Position numbers and translations under genes: made by a program. This document shows positions 28,235 to 36,921 of a stretch of 39,654 bases of DNA, piece after piece. Numbering within the stretch: the stretch's first letter is position 1; each line of letters begins with the position of its first letter. Origin of the DNA: Bacteroidales bacterium (lineage in GTDB: Bacteria > Bacteroidota > Bacteroidia > Bacteroidales > UBA1402); NCBI GenBank assembly GCA_012718945.1, contig JAAYBL010000114.1, forward strand, positions 1 through 39,654. Reading direction: 5' to 3'. Below the pieces are notes generated by a model that did not search any database, had not been told where the DNA came from, and was given only the letters and a program-made list of their open reading frames with translations.

Positions 28235-29669
28235 GAGGTCCGAAAAGGCGGCAAACTGATTCCGTCCACTTGACCACCCGGGGTCGTTTATTCCAGACAG
28301 CCGGATCAATCAACCTACAGTCTTTCATATCATTATGAAAGGTCTCCTTCATAAGGTGAGCAAAGGAGGCATCGTACATGAAAGCGTTCACTTCGAAATC
28401 CAGTTCAAAACTACGGTAATCGAAATTGGTGGAGCCCACGGTAGAGATGATGTCATCGGCCACCAACGTTTTGGCGTGCAGGAATCCCTTCTTATAAAGG
28501 TACACTTTGACGCCAGCATCCATTACTTCAGAAAAATGAGAGCGCATGGCTTGGGCTGTGAGGGGAGTATCTGTTCTGGCAGGCACCATGAGCCGCACAT
28601 CGACCCCGCTCAAGGCTGCCGTTTGCAAAGCCGTCAACAAGCTCTCACTGGGCAGAAAATAAGGTGTTTGCAGGTAAATGTAGCGCTTCGCTTTACCGAT
28701 AATACTGAAAAACGCTTGTAGAATGTTCTCCCAATCCGTGTCTGGCCCACTGGTAGCAATCTGCACCAGGCTCTTGCCTTTTTCGCTCAAATCGGGGAAA
28801 TAGAATTTGGAGGTCAACAGCTGACGACTCACAAAAAACCAGTCGATCAAAAAAGCGGTTTGCAAGCCATAGACGCCCTTCCCTTCAATCCGCACGTGGG
28901 TATCGCGCCAGACCTTGAACTTTCCCTTGCCCAGGTAACGGTCAGCCACATTCAAACCTCCCGTGTAGCCTATTTCCCCATCAATCACCACGATTTTCCG
29001 GTGATTTCTGTAGTTGAACTTGGGTGAAAGGTAAGGCAACAGCACTTTCAGGAACGGATAAACCTGAACGCCGGCGTCTTTCATCTCCTGGAAAAACCGT
29101 TTTTTGGTATGCCAGGAACCCATGTCATCGTACACCAGCCTGACTTCTACGCCCGACTTGGCTTTTTCAATGAGCAGTGCCTGCAATTGATGCCCGATAC
29201 GACCACTTTCGATGATGTAATAATCCAGGTGAATGTGCTTCCTGGCATTCCGAATATCTTCAAACAAGGCATCAAACGTTTCCTTCCCATTGGTAAACAA
29301 GCGCACCTCATTGCCCGAAAAAACCGGGTGTGTATTGTTACGACGGAGCAACTCGATGAGGCTTTCACAATTCTCGGGATACAGTGCCGGATCCAACTCT
29401 TCGTAGAGATAGGCAGGGTTGTTTTCGATGCTGCGGATACTTTTCTTGGAGATAATCTTCTTTTTTCGGTATCGCTGACCGAGGAAAATGTACAACAGCA
29501 GGCCCAGGTAGGGGAGGAAAATAAGCACCATAACCCAGGATATGGTCTTTACCGGGTTGCGGTTATCCAGCACCACAATCAGGATGGTTCCCACCAAGGT
29601 GAACAAATAGAAGGAATACAACAACCATCTGAACAGTTCGGGCCAGGAATCAATCGGTAGTTCGGGCAT
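28227..29669 (-). CDS. cls: Cardiolipin synthase (phospholipase D superfamily)
   Basis: N-terminal TM helices; two HKD motifs NHRKIVVIDGEIGYTGGLN and LHAKTLVADDIISTVGSTNFDYRS. Confidence 0.95.
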   Translation of the reverse strand: MPELPIDSWPELFRWLLYSFYLFTLVGTILIVVLDNRNPVKTISWVMVLIFLPYLGLLLYIFLGQRYRKKKIISKKSIRSIENNPAYLYEELDPALYPENCESLIELLRRNNTHPVFSGNEVRLFTNGKETFDALFEDIRNARKHIHLDYYIIESGRIGHQLQALLIEKAKSGVEVRLVYDDMGSWHTKKRFFQEMKDAGVQVYPFLKVLLPYLSPKFNYRNHRKIVVIDGEIGYTGGLNVADRYLGKGKFKVWRDTHVRIEGKGVYGLQTAFLIDWFFVSRQLLTSKFYFPDLSEKGKSLVQIATSGPDTDWENILQAFFSIIGKAKRYIYLQTPYFLPSESLLTALQTAALSGVDVRLMVPARTDTPLTAQAMRSHFSEVMDAGVKVYLYKKGFLHAKTLVADDIISTVGSTNFDYRSFELDFEVNAFMYDASFAHLMKETFHNDMKDCRLIDPAVWNKRPRVVKWTESVCRLFGPLM

Positions 29670-29786
29670 GGATCAAGCGTATAGCATAGGTGACGGGACA
29701 GGTCAAAACGGCCATCCAGTTGTTGAACTGCCGTTCTGTGTACCTGCAAATATGAAAAAAATCGGGCGATAATGCAATAAATCCCT

Positions 29787-29794
29787 TACCTTTG
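29787..29794 (+). promoter_or_regulatory. Putative -7 box (TACCTTTG) for aroB
   Basis: TACCTTTG 22 bp upstream of ATG 29817. Confidence 0.5.
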
Positions 29795-29816
29795 TGGCTC
29801 AACAGCCCCTTTTACC

Positions 29817-30896
29817 ATGCTTCCAGCCAACCTTTTATTCTCCGAAAACCTGGAATCCACCCTTGAACAGTTACTCAAGGGCTATGCGCCTCAGCAACGT
29901 TTTATTTGCTGTGACTCAACCACGGCAACGACCTGTTTACCGTTGATCAGCGGGTTCGACTGCCTGCGTGACGCCAGGCAGGTAACCATACCGGCCGGTG
30001 ATGACCACAAGTCGGTAGAAAGTCTGAGTCTGTTGTGGCGTTTCTTCAGTCAGGAAGGGGCTACACGCCGTTCTGTACTCATTAACGTGGGCGGTGGCAT
30101 GGTCTCAGACCTGGGTGGCTTTGCGGCCGCCACTTTCAAGCGTGGCATGGATGTCATCAACCTGCCCACCACCATCCTGGGCGCTGTCGATGCTGCCGTT
30201 GGTGGCAAAACGGGTATCAACTTCAACGGATTAAAAAACGAAGTCGGAGCCTTCCACCAGCCCAAAGCAGTGGTCTTCTACGCCCCTTTCTTCGCCTCAC
30301 TGGATCAAGCGAATTGTTTGTCGGGTTTTGCCGAAATGCTGAAACACGGGTTACTGTCTGACGCAGCCTACCTCAACAGCCTTTTCAAACTTGATCTCAG
30401 TCAACCTTCAGCCCCAGCCTTCCTGGAGGCTGTGCGCCGCTCGGTCGAAATCAAACACGCCATAACCAGCCAGGATCCCCACGAGAAGGGTTTACGCAAA
30501 GCCCTAAACCTGGGTCACACCATGGGCCATGCCCTCGAAAGCCTCTCCCACCATATTCAAAAGCCTGTCTTGCACGGTTACGCGGTGGCCTGGGGTTTGG
30601 TCTGCGAACTGTTCCTGGCTCATCGCCTCTTGGGCTTCCCTTCTGAGGAACTTTCCCGGATCAGTGCTTTCGTCAAAATCACCTATGGGTCCCTACCCTT
30701 CACCTGCGCAGACTACCCCTACCTGCTTGAAGCGATGACCCACGACAAGAAAAACGACAACAAGGGCTTGAATTTCACCCTATTGGCCGGCATTGGCGAC
30801 CTTCGCCTTGACCAAACCCTGTACCTCGACCAAACGTCAGACAAAGCCCTGCTTGAAGCCAGTCTCGACTACCTGAGGGACATCATGGGCATTTGA
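29817..30896 (+). CDS. aroB: 3-dehydroquinate synthase
   Basis: VGGGMVSDLGGFAAATFKRGMDVINLPTTILGAVDAAVGGKTGINF...ALNLGHTMGHALES...HGYAVAWGL...MTHDKKND. Confidence 0.96.
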   Translation: MLPANLLFSENLESTLEQLLKGYAPQQRFICCDSTTATTCLPLISGFDCLRDARQVTIPAGDDHKSVESLSLLWRFFSQEGATRRSVLINVGGGMVSDLGGFAAATFKRGMDVINLPTTILGAVDAAVGGKTGINFNGLKNEVGAFHQPKAVVFYAPFFASLDQANCLSGFAEMLKHGLLSDAAYLNSLFKLDLSQPSAPAFLEAVRRSVEIKHAITSQDPHEKGLRKALNLGHTMGHALESLSHHIQKPVLHGYAVAWGLVCELFLAHRLLGFPSEELSRISAFVKITYGSLPFTCADYPYLLEAMTHDKKNDNKGLNFTLLAGIGDLRLDQTLYLDQTSDKALLEASLDYLRDIMGI

Positions 30897-30991
30897 GAAC
30901 GATGCTGCATTGGCTATGCCACTTAAAGGCAGCATGTTCCATCACTGAGCTTCTTAAAATGTATGTTTTGATTCTTTTTTGAGGCAGCAAA

Positions 30992-31023
30992 TTTGCTCCT
31001 TCCCAAAAAAAGCGCTACATTTG
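30992..31023 (+). promoter_or_regulatory. Bacteroidetes-type promoter for tRNA-Pro
   Basis: TTTG (30992-30995) - 20 bp - TACATTTG (31016-31023): full -33/-7 match at consensus spacing. Confidence 0.75.
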
Positions 31024-31036
31024 CACCGCAAAAGCA

Positions 31037-31112
31037 CGGGGTGTAGCTCAGCCCGGTTTAGAGTACTCGTCTGGGGGGCGAGTGGTCGCTAGTTCGAATC
31101 TAGTCACCCCGA
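31037..31112 (+). tRNA. tRNA-Pro (anticodon GGG)
   Basis: Cloverleaf by hand: acceptor CGGGGTG/CACCCCG, D stem GCTC/GAGT, anticodon stem CTCGT/GCGAG with loop CTGGGGG, T arm GCTAG-TTCGAAT-CTAGT, discriminator A; CCA not encoded. Confidence 0.92.
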
Positions 31113-31126
31113 CCGCTGAGAATCAA

Positions 31127-31161
31127 GGACTTACAGGAAACTGTAAGTCCTTTGTTTTTTT
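31127..31161 (+). terminator. Intrinsic terminator after tRNA-Pro
   Basis: GGACTTACAG-GAAA-CTGTAAGTCC perfect 10-bp stem, then TTTGTTTTTTT. Confidence 0.93.
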
Positions 31162-31189
31162 AGGGTGCCGTTTTGGTGACGTTTTTGAA

Positions 31190-31429
31190 TCATAGAAGTT
31201 TTCCCTTATGGCGTTTTGTTGCCTCCGTTCTTTTCCTGGTGATGATCATTCCCGGATTTCCCCGAAAACAGAATTCTAGTTCTTCAACTTCTTCTAATTC
31301 CCCTGTTTCTATAGGTTGTTCTGTAGAGACTGACTCAAATGAAGGATCTTGTGACGATATAGAGCAATCTCGTAGTATCTCGCTTGTGGCTTTGCTGCCG
31401 TGTCTGGCTTCCTTGCTGTGTTCTGACAT
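31190..31429 (-). CDS. Hypothetical 79-aa protein, no recognised family
   Basis: ATG-initiated ORF preceded by a TATATTTG box at 31462-31455; the opposite strand is also open but lacks an ATG start. Confidence 0.4.
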   Translation of the reverse strand: MSEHSKEARHGSKATSEILRDCSISSQDPSFESVSTEQPIETGELEEVEELEFCFRGNPGMIITRKRTEATKRHKGKLL

Positions 31430-31454
31430 AGTATGAATTGTAAGGTCCTAACCT

Positions 31455-31462
31455 CAAATATA
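31455..31462 (-). promoter_or_regulatory. Putative -7 box (TATATTTG) for small ORF
   Basis: Reverse complement of CAAATATA; GTTG about 20 bp upstream as a weak -33. Confidence 0.5.
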
Positions 31463-31532
31463 CCCTTCATTTTCTTGGGAACCAACTTCAATGAGAACAA
31501 TCACGGAGTGAACTTATTTTATAGCGACATGT

Positions 31533-31540
31533 TATCTTTG
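31533..31540 (+). promoter_or_regulatory. Putative -7 box (TATCTTTG) for acyltransferase gene
   Basis: TATCTTTG upstream of ATG 31587. Confidence 0.5.
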
Positions 31541-31586
31541 TTCAAAGAGATGACCATTGACAACCAAACCCAAACCTGCTTTTTAC

Positions 31587-32597
31587 ATGAACACGCAAAA
31601 GAACAACACACTGATATCCTTCCTGCAGGCTTTTGGCATTGTTTTGGTGGTGGTAGGACATTCATTTTACGGCAACCCAACGGCTTTCTTTAATCGGTGG
31701 ATCTACACGTTTCACATGCCCCTGTTCATGTTCATCTCGGGTTTTCTGCTGTGTTATGGCGTTTTGAAAAAGGGACAACCGCTGGCAGACAAAGCCCTGC
31801 TGGGTAAGAAGGGTTTTATCGTATCCAAGATCAAACGCCTGCTCGTCCCCTACGTTGCCATCAGCAGCCTCGCCTTCCTCCCCAAATCACTGATGAACGC
31901 CTACACTATTCACCCGGTAGAAGTATCTTTAAACAGCTACATACATTCACTGATCTACCCCTGGGACAACGCCATCATTTTCTTTTGGTTCTTACCCACG
32001 TTGTTTCTGATCTTCATGCTGGTTATCATCGCCGCCAAGGGATTGAGGAAAACGCATATTCCCATGGAAATATGGGTAGTGGGCACCTTGCTGCTGCACT
32101 TATTCAATACTTTGAAAGACATTCAACTGCTTAACATCGGAGGCATAGCCTCTTACCTGTTTTATTTTGTGCTGGGGTACTATGCCTGTCAACGAAAACT
32201 GGATGACCACGTGGGGAAAAAGCCTTGGTTGATTGGTGTGTGCACTTTGATACTCTCCATCCTCCTGGTCGCCTTGCCAGATTTCTGGGGCAAAGGGCCA
32301 CTGGCTGCCATCAATGGCATCACCTTCAGCCTCGCACTAGCCAACCTCTATGTTCGCTACCAAGGTCGGTTTATGCACCACCTTTTTGGTGCCTCCTACG
32401 CGATTTACCTTTTTTCCTGGTTTCCTCAAGTGCTTTCACAGCAGGTCTTTCTGCAGGTAACCCACGCCCCCTGGCAGGTTGGAACCTTTTTATCCATTGC
32501 CACCGGGATCTACCTACCCTGGTTGATTTATAAATGGATCATTGCTCACAAGACCACCAGATTGGGGGCCGCAGCTGCTTTCCTGACAGGGCATTGA
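31587..32597 (+). CDS. Acyltransferase family 3 (fucose 4-O-acetylase-like) membrane protein
   Basis: LISFLQAFGIVLVVVGHSFYGNP...RWIYTFHMPLFMFISGFLL, KIKRLLVPYV, multiple TM helices. Confidence 0.9.
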   Translation: MNTQKNNTLISFLQAFGIVLVVVGHSFYGNPTAFFNRWIYTFHMPLFMFISGFLLCYGVLKKGQPLADKALLGKKGFIVSKIKRLLVPYVAISSLAFLPKSLMNAYTIHPVEVSLNSYIHSLIYPWDNAIIFFWFLPTLFLIFMLVIIAAKGLRKTHIPMEIWVVGTLLLHLFNTLKDIQLLNIGGIASYLFYFVLGYYACQRKLDDHVGKKPWLIGVCTLILSILLVALPDFWGKGPLAAINGITFSLALANLYVRYQGRFMHHLFGASYAIYLFSWFPQVLSQQVFLQVTHAPWQVGTFLSIATGIYLPWLIYKWIIAHKTTRLGAAAAFLTGH

Positions 32598-32640
32598 GGC
32601 AGCTACCGTCCCGCTCAGGGCAGTGAAATCAGCGTAGCGT

Positions 32641-34992
32641 TCAACGGGTGACCCTGAACCAATCGACATCCATGAAGCCGCTGTCGTTTTTCCAGGCAGG
32701 TCTTGTACAGAAAAGTCCTACCTTGGCTCCTATCCATTGGCCTTCTCTAGCTTGGAATTCAGTACCAAGCGGTTTGTAAGAACGTCCATCGACACTGTAG
32801 CTAAACGTACAGTCACGCATGCCTTTGACGGCCACCCTCAGGTAAACCTCGTTGGAAGGCAAGGTCACCGATGCCTGTGACGATTCTGATGAGCCCTTAT
32901 CTGCCTTGGTACAGGATACCATGCTTAGGACATACCCTTCGGCGGTCTGACTCAACGATAACGCTCCGTAGTCCAAACCGATGATACCCAGACCACAGCG
33001 CTCACCCTTCATGGTTGGATTGGGTGAAAAACGCACCTTGGCTGTGGCTGTGAAATCGGGCGATGGAAATTTCTGCAGTAAAAGGTTGGGATAGAACAAC
33101 AAGTTGGGAACAGCCTCATCAGGGTTATCGGAGAAAAGACGTATAAATCCCTTATCACCGTGGAAGTAAGCCCAGGTTGGTTTAGGATTGGCATACCATT
33201 GCCATTGTTTGCCCAGCGTATAGCCGTCAAACTCATCACTTTCAGCCGGTGTGGCTTGAGGGAAAGTACGCGGCATGATCGGCTTTTTGTAGGTAGTCAC
33301 TGGTTCACCAATGCCATTTCCATCAGGATCCAGACCAATCACAGGCCAATCATTGATCCAGGTCATGGGCTGCAGGTGTACCACCCTACCCAACGGTTTC
33401 AGTTCCTGGAAATGGAAAAACCAATGCTCTCCTTGAGGCGTTTCCACCCATGCCCCCTGATGGGGACCATTTAATGGAGAGGCGCCTTGTTCCATCACAC
33501 GCCTGGCCTCGTAAGGGCCATAAACGGAGCGGGATCGCATGACCATTTGCCAGCCATCCTTGACACCACCTGCTGGGAAAAATACATAGTAGTACCCATT
33601 ACGCTTGTGGAATTTCGGACCTTCGCTCGTATCGTTGCCCTCGTGTCCGTCAAACACCAACACATCCTCCCCGATGACTTTTGAGGCGTCTGGAGACAGT
33701 TCACAAATAGCCAGGACACTTTTCATACCCTGCCGGCTGCCAGCATAGGCATGCACCAGGTACACCCGGCCATCGTCATCCCACAAAGGACTGGTATCAA
33801 TGGTTCCCTTGCAAGCCTTGACCAGCACCGGTTTCGACCAGGCTCCTTCCGGATCTCTGGTTTTAACCATGTAGACACCATGATCGGGATCCCCATAAAA
33901 AATGTAGTAAAAACCTGCGTGATAACGGATGCAGGGAGCCCAGACGCCACAACCAAGTTGGGGTTTTGAGAAAAAGTCCAATGGCTCTACGGCTGGCAAG
34001 GCATGGTTGATCAACGTCCAGTTGACCAGGTCGTAGGATCGCAAAATGGGCAAACCCGGTGCGCAGTTAAAACTTGAAGCCACCATGTAGTAGATCCCAT
34101 CGACCACACAAACATCAGGATCAGAGTAATCCGCATACAGAATAGGGTTTTTATAGCGACCATTACCCAGGTCTGGCGCCCAAACCTGCGACACATACGA
34201 CGAACTGTTCTTTTTCAATGCAGCGACCAAGGGCTTTATTTCCAAGGCCTCCAAACCATCAACAAAGAAACCGGCGACCACTTTGGCGCCCGATTCATTG
34301 AAATGGGTATTATCAGATAAGCCATTGGGGTACAATGGATTTTCACCAGCCGGCATTTGATGGAAGAATCGGGCTGAAGGCTCAACACCGACCGCTTCCA
34401 ACCATTGAGTCGTTTTGGCTTGCAAATCGATTATGGGGACTTTTTGATCCTTAGCCACTTTGCGGGTTAACTCAGGGTAGACACCATGTGTGTCAACAAG
34501 CTTTCCTTCAGCATCAAACTTCCGACGCATAACGGCAGTTGCCAGGATAGGGTGAGCGCCCTTTGCTCTCACATCCTTAATCATACGCACCAGGTTGGCT
34601 TCGTAGGCTTCAGGGCTGGTATACCGATCAGGCTTGTTGACAGCGCCATCGTTATGTGCAAACTGAATGACAACATAATCGCCTTTCATCGTGTTTGCCA
34701 ATAGCTTGTCCCACCAACCTTCTTCAATGAAGCGTCTGGTGCTGCGACCGTTCTGAGCCCAATTTTCCACTTTGACGCGGTCGGTAAAATGAGCTTGAAG
34801 CAACATACCCCACCCCTTTTCGTGAAAGGGTACCGGTGTTACTTCACCAGAAAGTGGGTTGATACTGTTTTTATACGCAGGCTTGTCTGCCATGGTGGAG
34901 TCTCCGGCCAGCAATAAGTGGACGGGGCGTTCGTTGGCTGCAGCAAAGAGTAGCGCAACAAGTGCTAGAATGACGACGGATACGTTTTTCAT
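32641..34992 (-). CDS. Secreted two-domain enzyme: SGNH (rhamnogalacturonan-acetylesterase-like, CE12-type) + GH43 + C-terminal beta-sandwich
   Basis: Signal peptide; LLLAGDSTMADK ... FAHNDGA ... DNTHFNESGA (SGNH blocks I, III, V), then NPILYADYSDPDVCVVDGIYYM ... IDTSPLWDDDGRVYLVHAY ... TSEGPKFHKRNGYYYVFF (GH43); start corrected to ATG 34992. Confidence 0.92.
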   Translation of the reverse strand: MKNVSVVILALVALLFAAANERPVHLLLAGDSTMADKPAYKNSINPLSGEVTPVPFHEKGWGMLLQAHFTDRVKVENWAQNGRSTRRFIEEGWWDKLLANTMKGDYVVIQFAHNDGAVNKPDRYTSPEAYEANLVRMIKDVRAKGAHPILATAVMRRKFDAEGKLVDTHGVYPELTRKVAKDQKVPIIDLQAKTTQWLEAVGVEPSARFFHQMPAGENPLYPNGLSDNTHFNESGAKVVAGFFVDGLEALEIKPLVAALKKNSSSYVSQVWAPDLGNGRYKNPILYADYSDPDVCVVDGIYYMVASSFNCAPGLPILRSYDLVNWTLINHALPAVEPLDFFSKPQLGCGVWAPCIRYHAGFYYIFYGDPDHGVYMVKTRDPEGAWSKPVLVKACKGTIDTSPLWDDDGRVYLVHAYAGSRQGMKSVLAICELSPDASKVIGEDVLVFDGHEGNDTSEGPKFHKRNGYYYVFFPAGGVKDGWQMVMRSRSVYGPYEARRVMEQGASPLNGPHQGAWVETPQGEHWFFHFQELKPLGRVVHLQPMTWINDWPVIGLDPDGNGIGEPVTTYKKPIMPRTFPQATPAESDEFDGYTLGKQWQWYANPKPTWAYFHGDKGFIRLFSDNPDEAVPNLLFYPNLLLQKFPSPDFTATAKVRFSPNPTMKGERCGLGIIGLDYGALSLSQTAEGYVLSMVSCTKADKGSSESSQASVTLPSNEVYLRVAVKGMRDCTFSYSVDGRSYKPLGTEFQAREGQWIGAKVGLFCTRPAWKNDSGFMDVDWFRVTR

Positions 34993-35008
34993 GATACAAA
35001 AGGTTGTT

Positions 35009-35887
35009 TTAGGCCTTGGATAAATAGGCGTTGAGTTGATCTCTGGGGATAAAATCGGTAGGCATGGGCATGTCGTACACCGATTTACGGACATAACGGC
35101 TTAGTTCATCCAAGGTTTTGAATGAAGCCACCTTCTCTGGGGTAATGAATTCGCCAATGCCGATGCGGGGGCGTTGTTTGGCTTTATTAAAGACTTCCCT
35201 GGGCATACGCAAGGAGCGTACACGCCAATTGATGACGCCCAGGAAATAAAAAAACGGAGAATTCTGGTCAAAAAAACGGATAGGCAACACAGGCACTTTG
35301 GCCATTTGAACCAATCGAATGATGGTCTCCTGCCATTCCCTGTCCCTAACTTTCATGTCTTTGAAGCGGAACATGGATACGGCACCTGCCGGAAAAAAAC
35401 CAACCGGATGGCCATCCCTCAAGTTGGACAGGGTACGACGAATGCCGTTGACACTATTTGAGGGATCATTTTCCTTTTTGCCGGTTTTGGGCCTGACAGA
35501 GATAAAATTGACATCCATGGCCTTAATGAGCGACAGAAACTGATTGACCATAACCTTATAGTCCGGACGCAAATCGGCCAAAAGGTCAATGAGCATGATG
35601 CCATCTATACCACCATAGGGATGGTTGGAAACAGTGATAAAGGCGCCTTCGGGTAGTAAACGCAACCGGTCGGGGTTACCAATCTGGTAACTGACACCCA
35701 AATCTTTCAGCAAACTATCGGCAAAAGCAGCACCCTCCATGTGGCAGGAACGCCCATATACCCAGTTTACCTTATCAATGGCAAAGGCACGCATGACAGT
35801 TTTGGCCAACTTATGCCCTCGCTCACCCCTAAAGATGGGAGACAGGCTTTCCATCACTTTCAAATCAATGACTTCGCGTTTCAACAT
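35009..35887 (-). CDS. Lysophospholipid acyltransferase (PlsC-like) family protein, NHPYGGIDG type
   Basis: ITVSNHPYGGIDGIMLID ... VGFFPAGAVSMFRFKD; PlsC/LPLAT blocks; start at ATG 35887. Confidence 0.88.
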   Translation of the reverse strand: MLKREVIDLKVMESLSPIFRGERGHKLAKTVMRAFAIDKVNWVYGRSCHMEGAAFADSLLKDLGVSYQIGNPDRLRLLPEGAFITVSNHPYGGIDGIMLIDLLADLRPDYKVMVNQFLSLIKAMDVNFISVRPKTGKKENDPSNSVNGIRRTLSNLRDGHPVGFFPAGAVSMFRFKDMKVRDREWQETIIRLVQMAKVPVLPIRFFDQNSPFFYFLGVINWRVRSLRMPREVFNKAKQRPRIGIGEFITPEKVASFKTLDELSRYVRKSVYDMPMPTDFIPRDQLNAYLSKA

Positions 35888-35897
35888 ACAAACTAAA

Positions 35898-36917
35898 TTA
35901 AGAATCAACCGGCAGCTTTGTAGACGTCTTGCCGTGAACTTTCATGAGCAGGATACCGACGCCCATCCAGAACAGTTCCCTTACCCTGGTAACCAGGCTA
36001 ACGTAAATACCCAACCCTCCTGACAAGGATAAGGCTCTGAATGCAATCAGGAAACCGCCCTCCCTGGTACCCACCTGCATGGGTGAGAAAAAGAGGATGT
36101 TGGTAAACAGGCTCATGAAGGTGTAGATAACCACCGATTGGATCAATGTCACTTCAGAAGTGACGGTAAGAAGGATGACATACACCTCCAGGCAGTTGCA
36201 CACGCGGGCAAAAAACTCAAGGGCCAGCGTTTTTAAAAAGGCCTTCCGCCGCTTGTTGTACAAATGCGAAATCTGGTGATCGATCAATATCAGCTTATCG
36301 TTGTACTTCATGAAAAAAGGCAGCACCCAACGTTTGAGATAGGGCAACTTACAACAGATATGAAAGAATCGCACGGTCATCCCCTTGCGGTAACCACGCC
36401 ACAATAAATACAAGAGGGCAGTGAAAAAGACAAAGGAGCCCAATAAGAAAATACGGAAATTCAACGGCACCGGCAAAAAAGCGACTGTAGCCAGAATGGC
36501 CAGTGTCCAAAACAAGAAATGAGCCGTCATGTGTGTCATGGAATACAAGACCACCGATGACGTGGCTTTTTCCACCCCGAACAAGGCCCTGAATTCGATG
36601 ATTTTGTATGGATCGCCACCAAGAAAACCCAGCGGTGTCGCCGCCTTCAAGGCAAAACCGCTGAGGTTGATTTTGAAGATGTGCAGAAAAGAGGCCTTGT
36701 GGTTGGCCGGGTCTTCATCCCTGACGATGGTCACAAAAGCCAGCGTGTTTATCAGGTAGATGGGCAACCACATACCGATAATGGCCAGAAACCACCAACC
36801 CGTTTTACACACATTGGAAACGATCTCGTTCAAGCCAATAGCCCATACCATGATCACCAGCGCCAAAAAGCCGATGATAAAAAAGATGTTCTGGGCGTTG
36901 AGTTTGAACTTTTTCAT
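35898..36917 (-). CDS. Lysylphosphatidylglycerol synthase-TM (UPF0104/YbhN-like) membrane protein
   Basis: ALKAATPLGFLGGDPYKIIEFRALFGVEKATSSVVLYSMTH ... FFSPMQVGTREGGFLIAF ... RVRELFWMGVGI, multi-TM. Confidence 0.88.
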   Translation of the reverse strand: MKKFKLNAQNIFFIIGFLALVIMVWAIGLNEIVSNVCKTGWWFLAIIGMWLPIYLINTLAFVTIVRDEDPANHKASFLHIFKINLSGFALKAATPLGFLGGDPYKIIEFRALFGVEKATSSVVLYSMTHMTAHFLFWTLAILATVAFLPVPLNFRIFLLGSFVFFTALLYLLWRGYRKGMTVRFFHICCKLPYLKRWVLPFFMKYNDKLILIDHQISHLYNKRRKAFLKTLALEFFARVCNCLEVYVILLTVTSEVTLIQSVVIYTFMSLFTNILFFSPMQVGTREGGFLIAFRALSLSGGLGIYVSLVTRVRELFWMGVGILLMKVHGKTSTKLPVDS

Positions 36918-36921
36918 CGTA

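Noticed and set aside
31037-31112. tRNA-Pro as an integration site (att) for a mobile element
   Set aside because: No integrase and no repeat of the tRNA 3' end was noticed downstream within the window
31173-31436. 87-aa plus-strand ORF (hydrophobic N-terminus, Ser-rich) after tRNA-Pro
   Set aside because: Starts at TTG just after a strong terminator with no promoter box; the minus-strand ORF has better support
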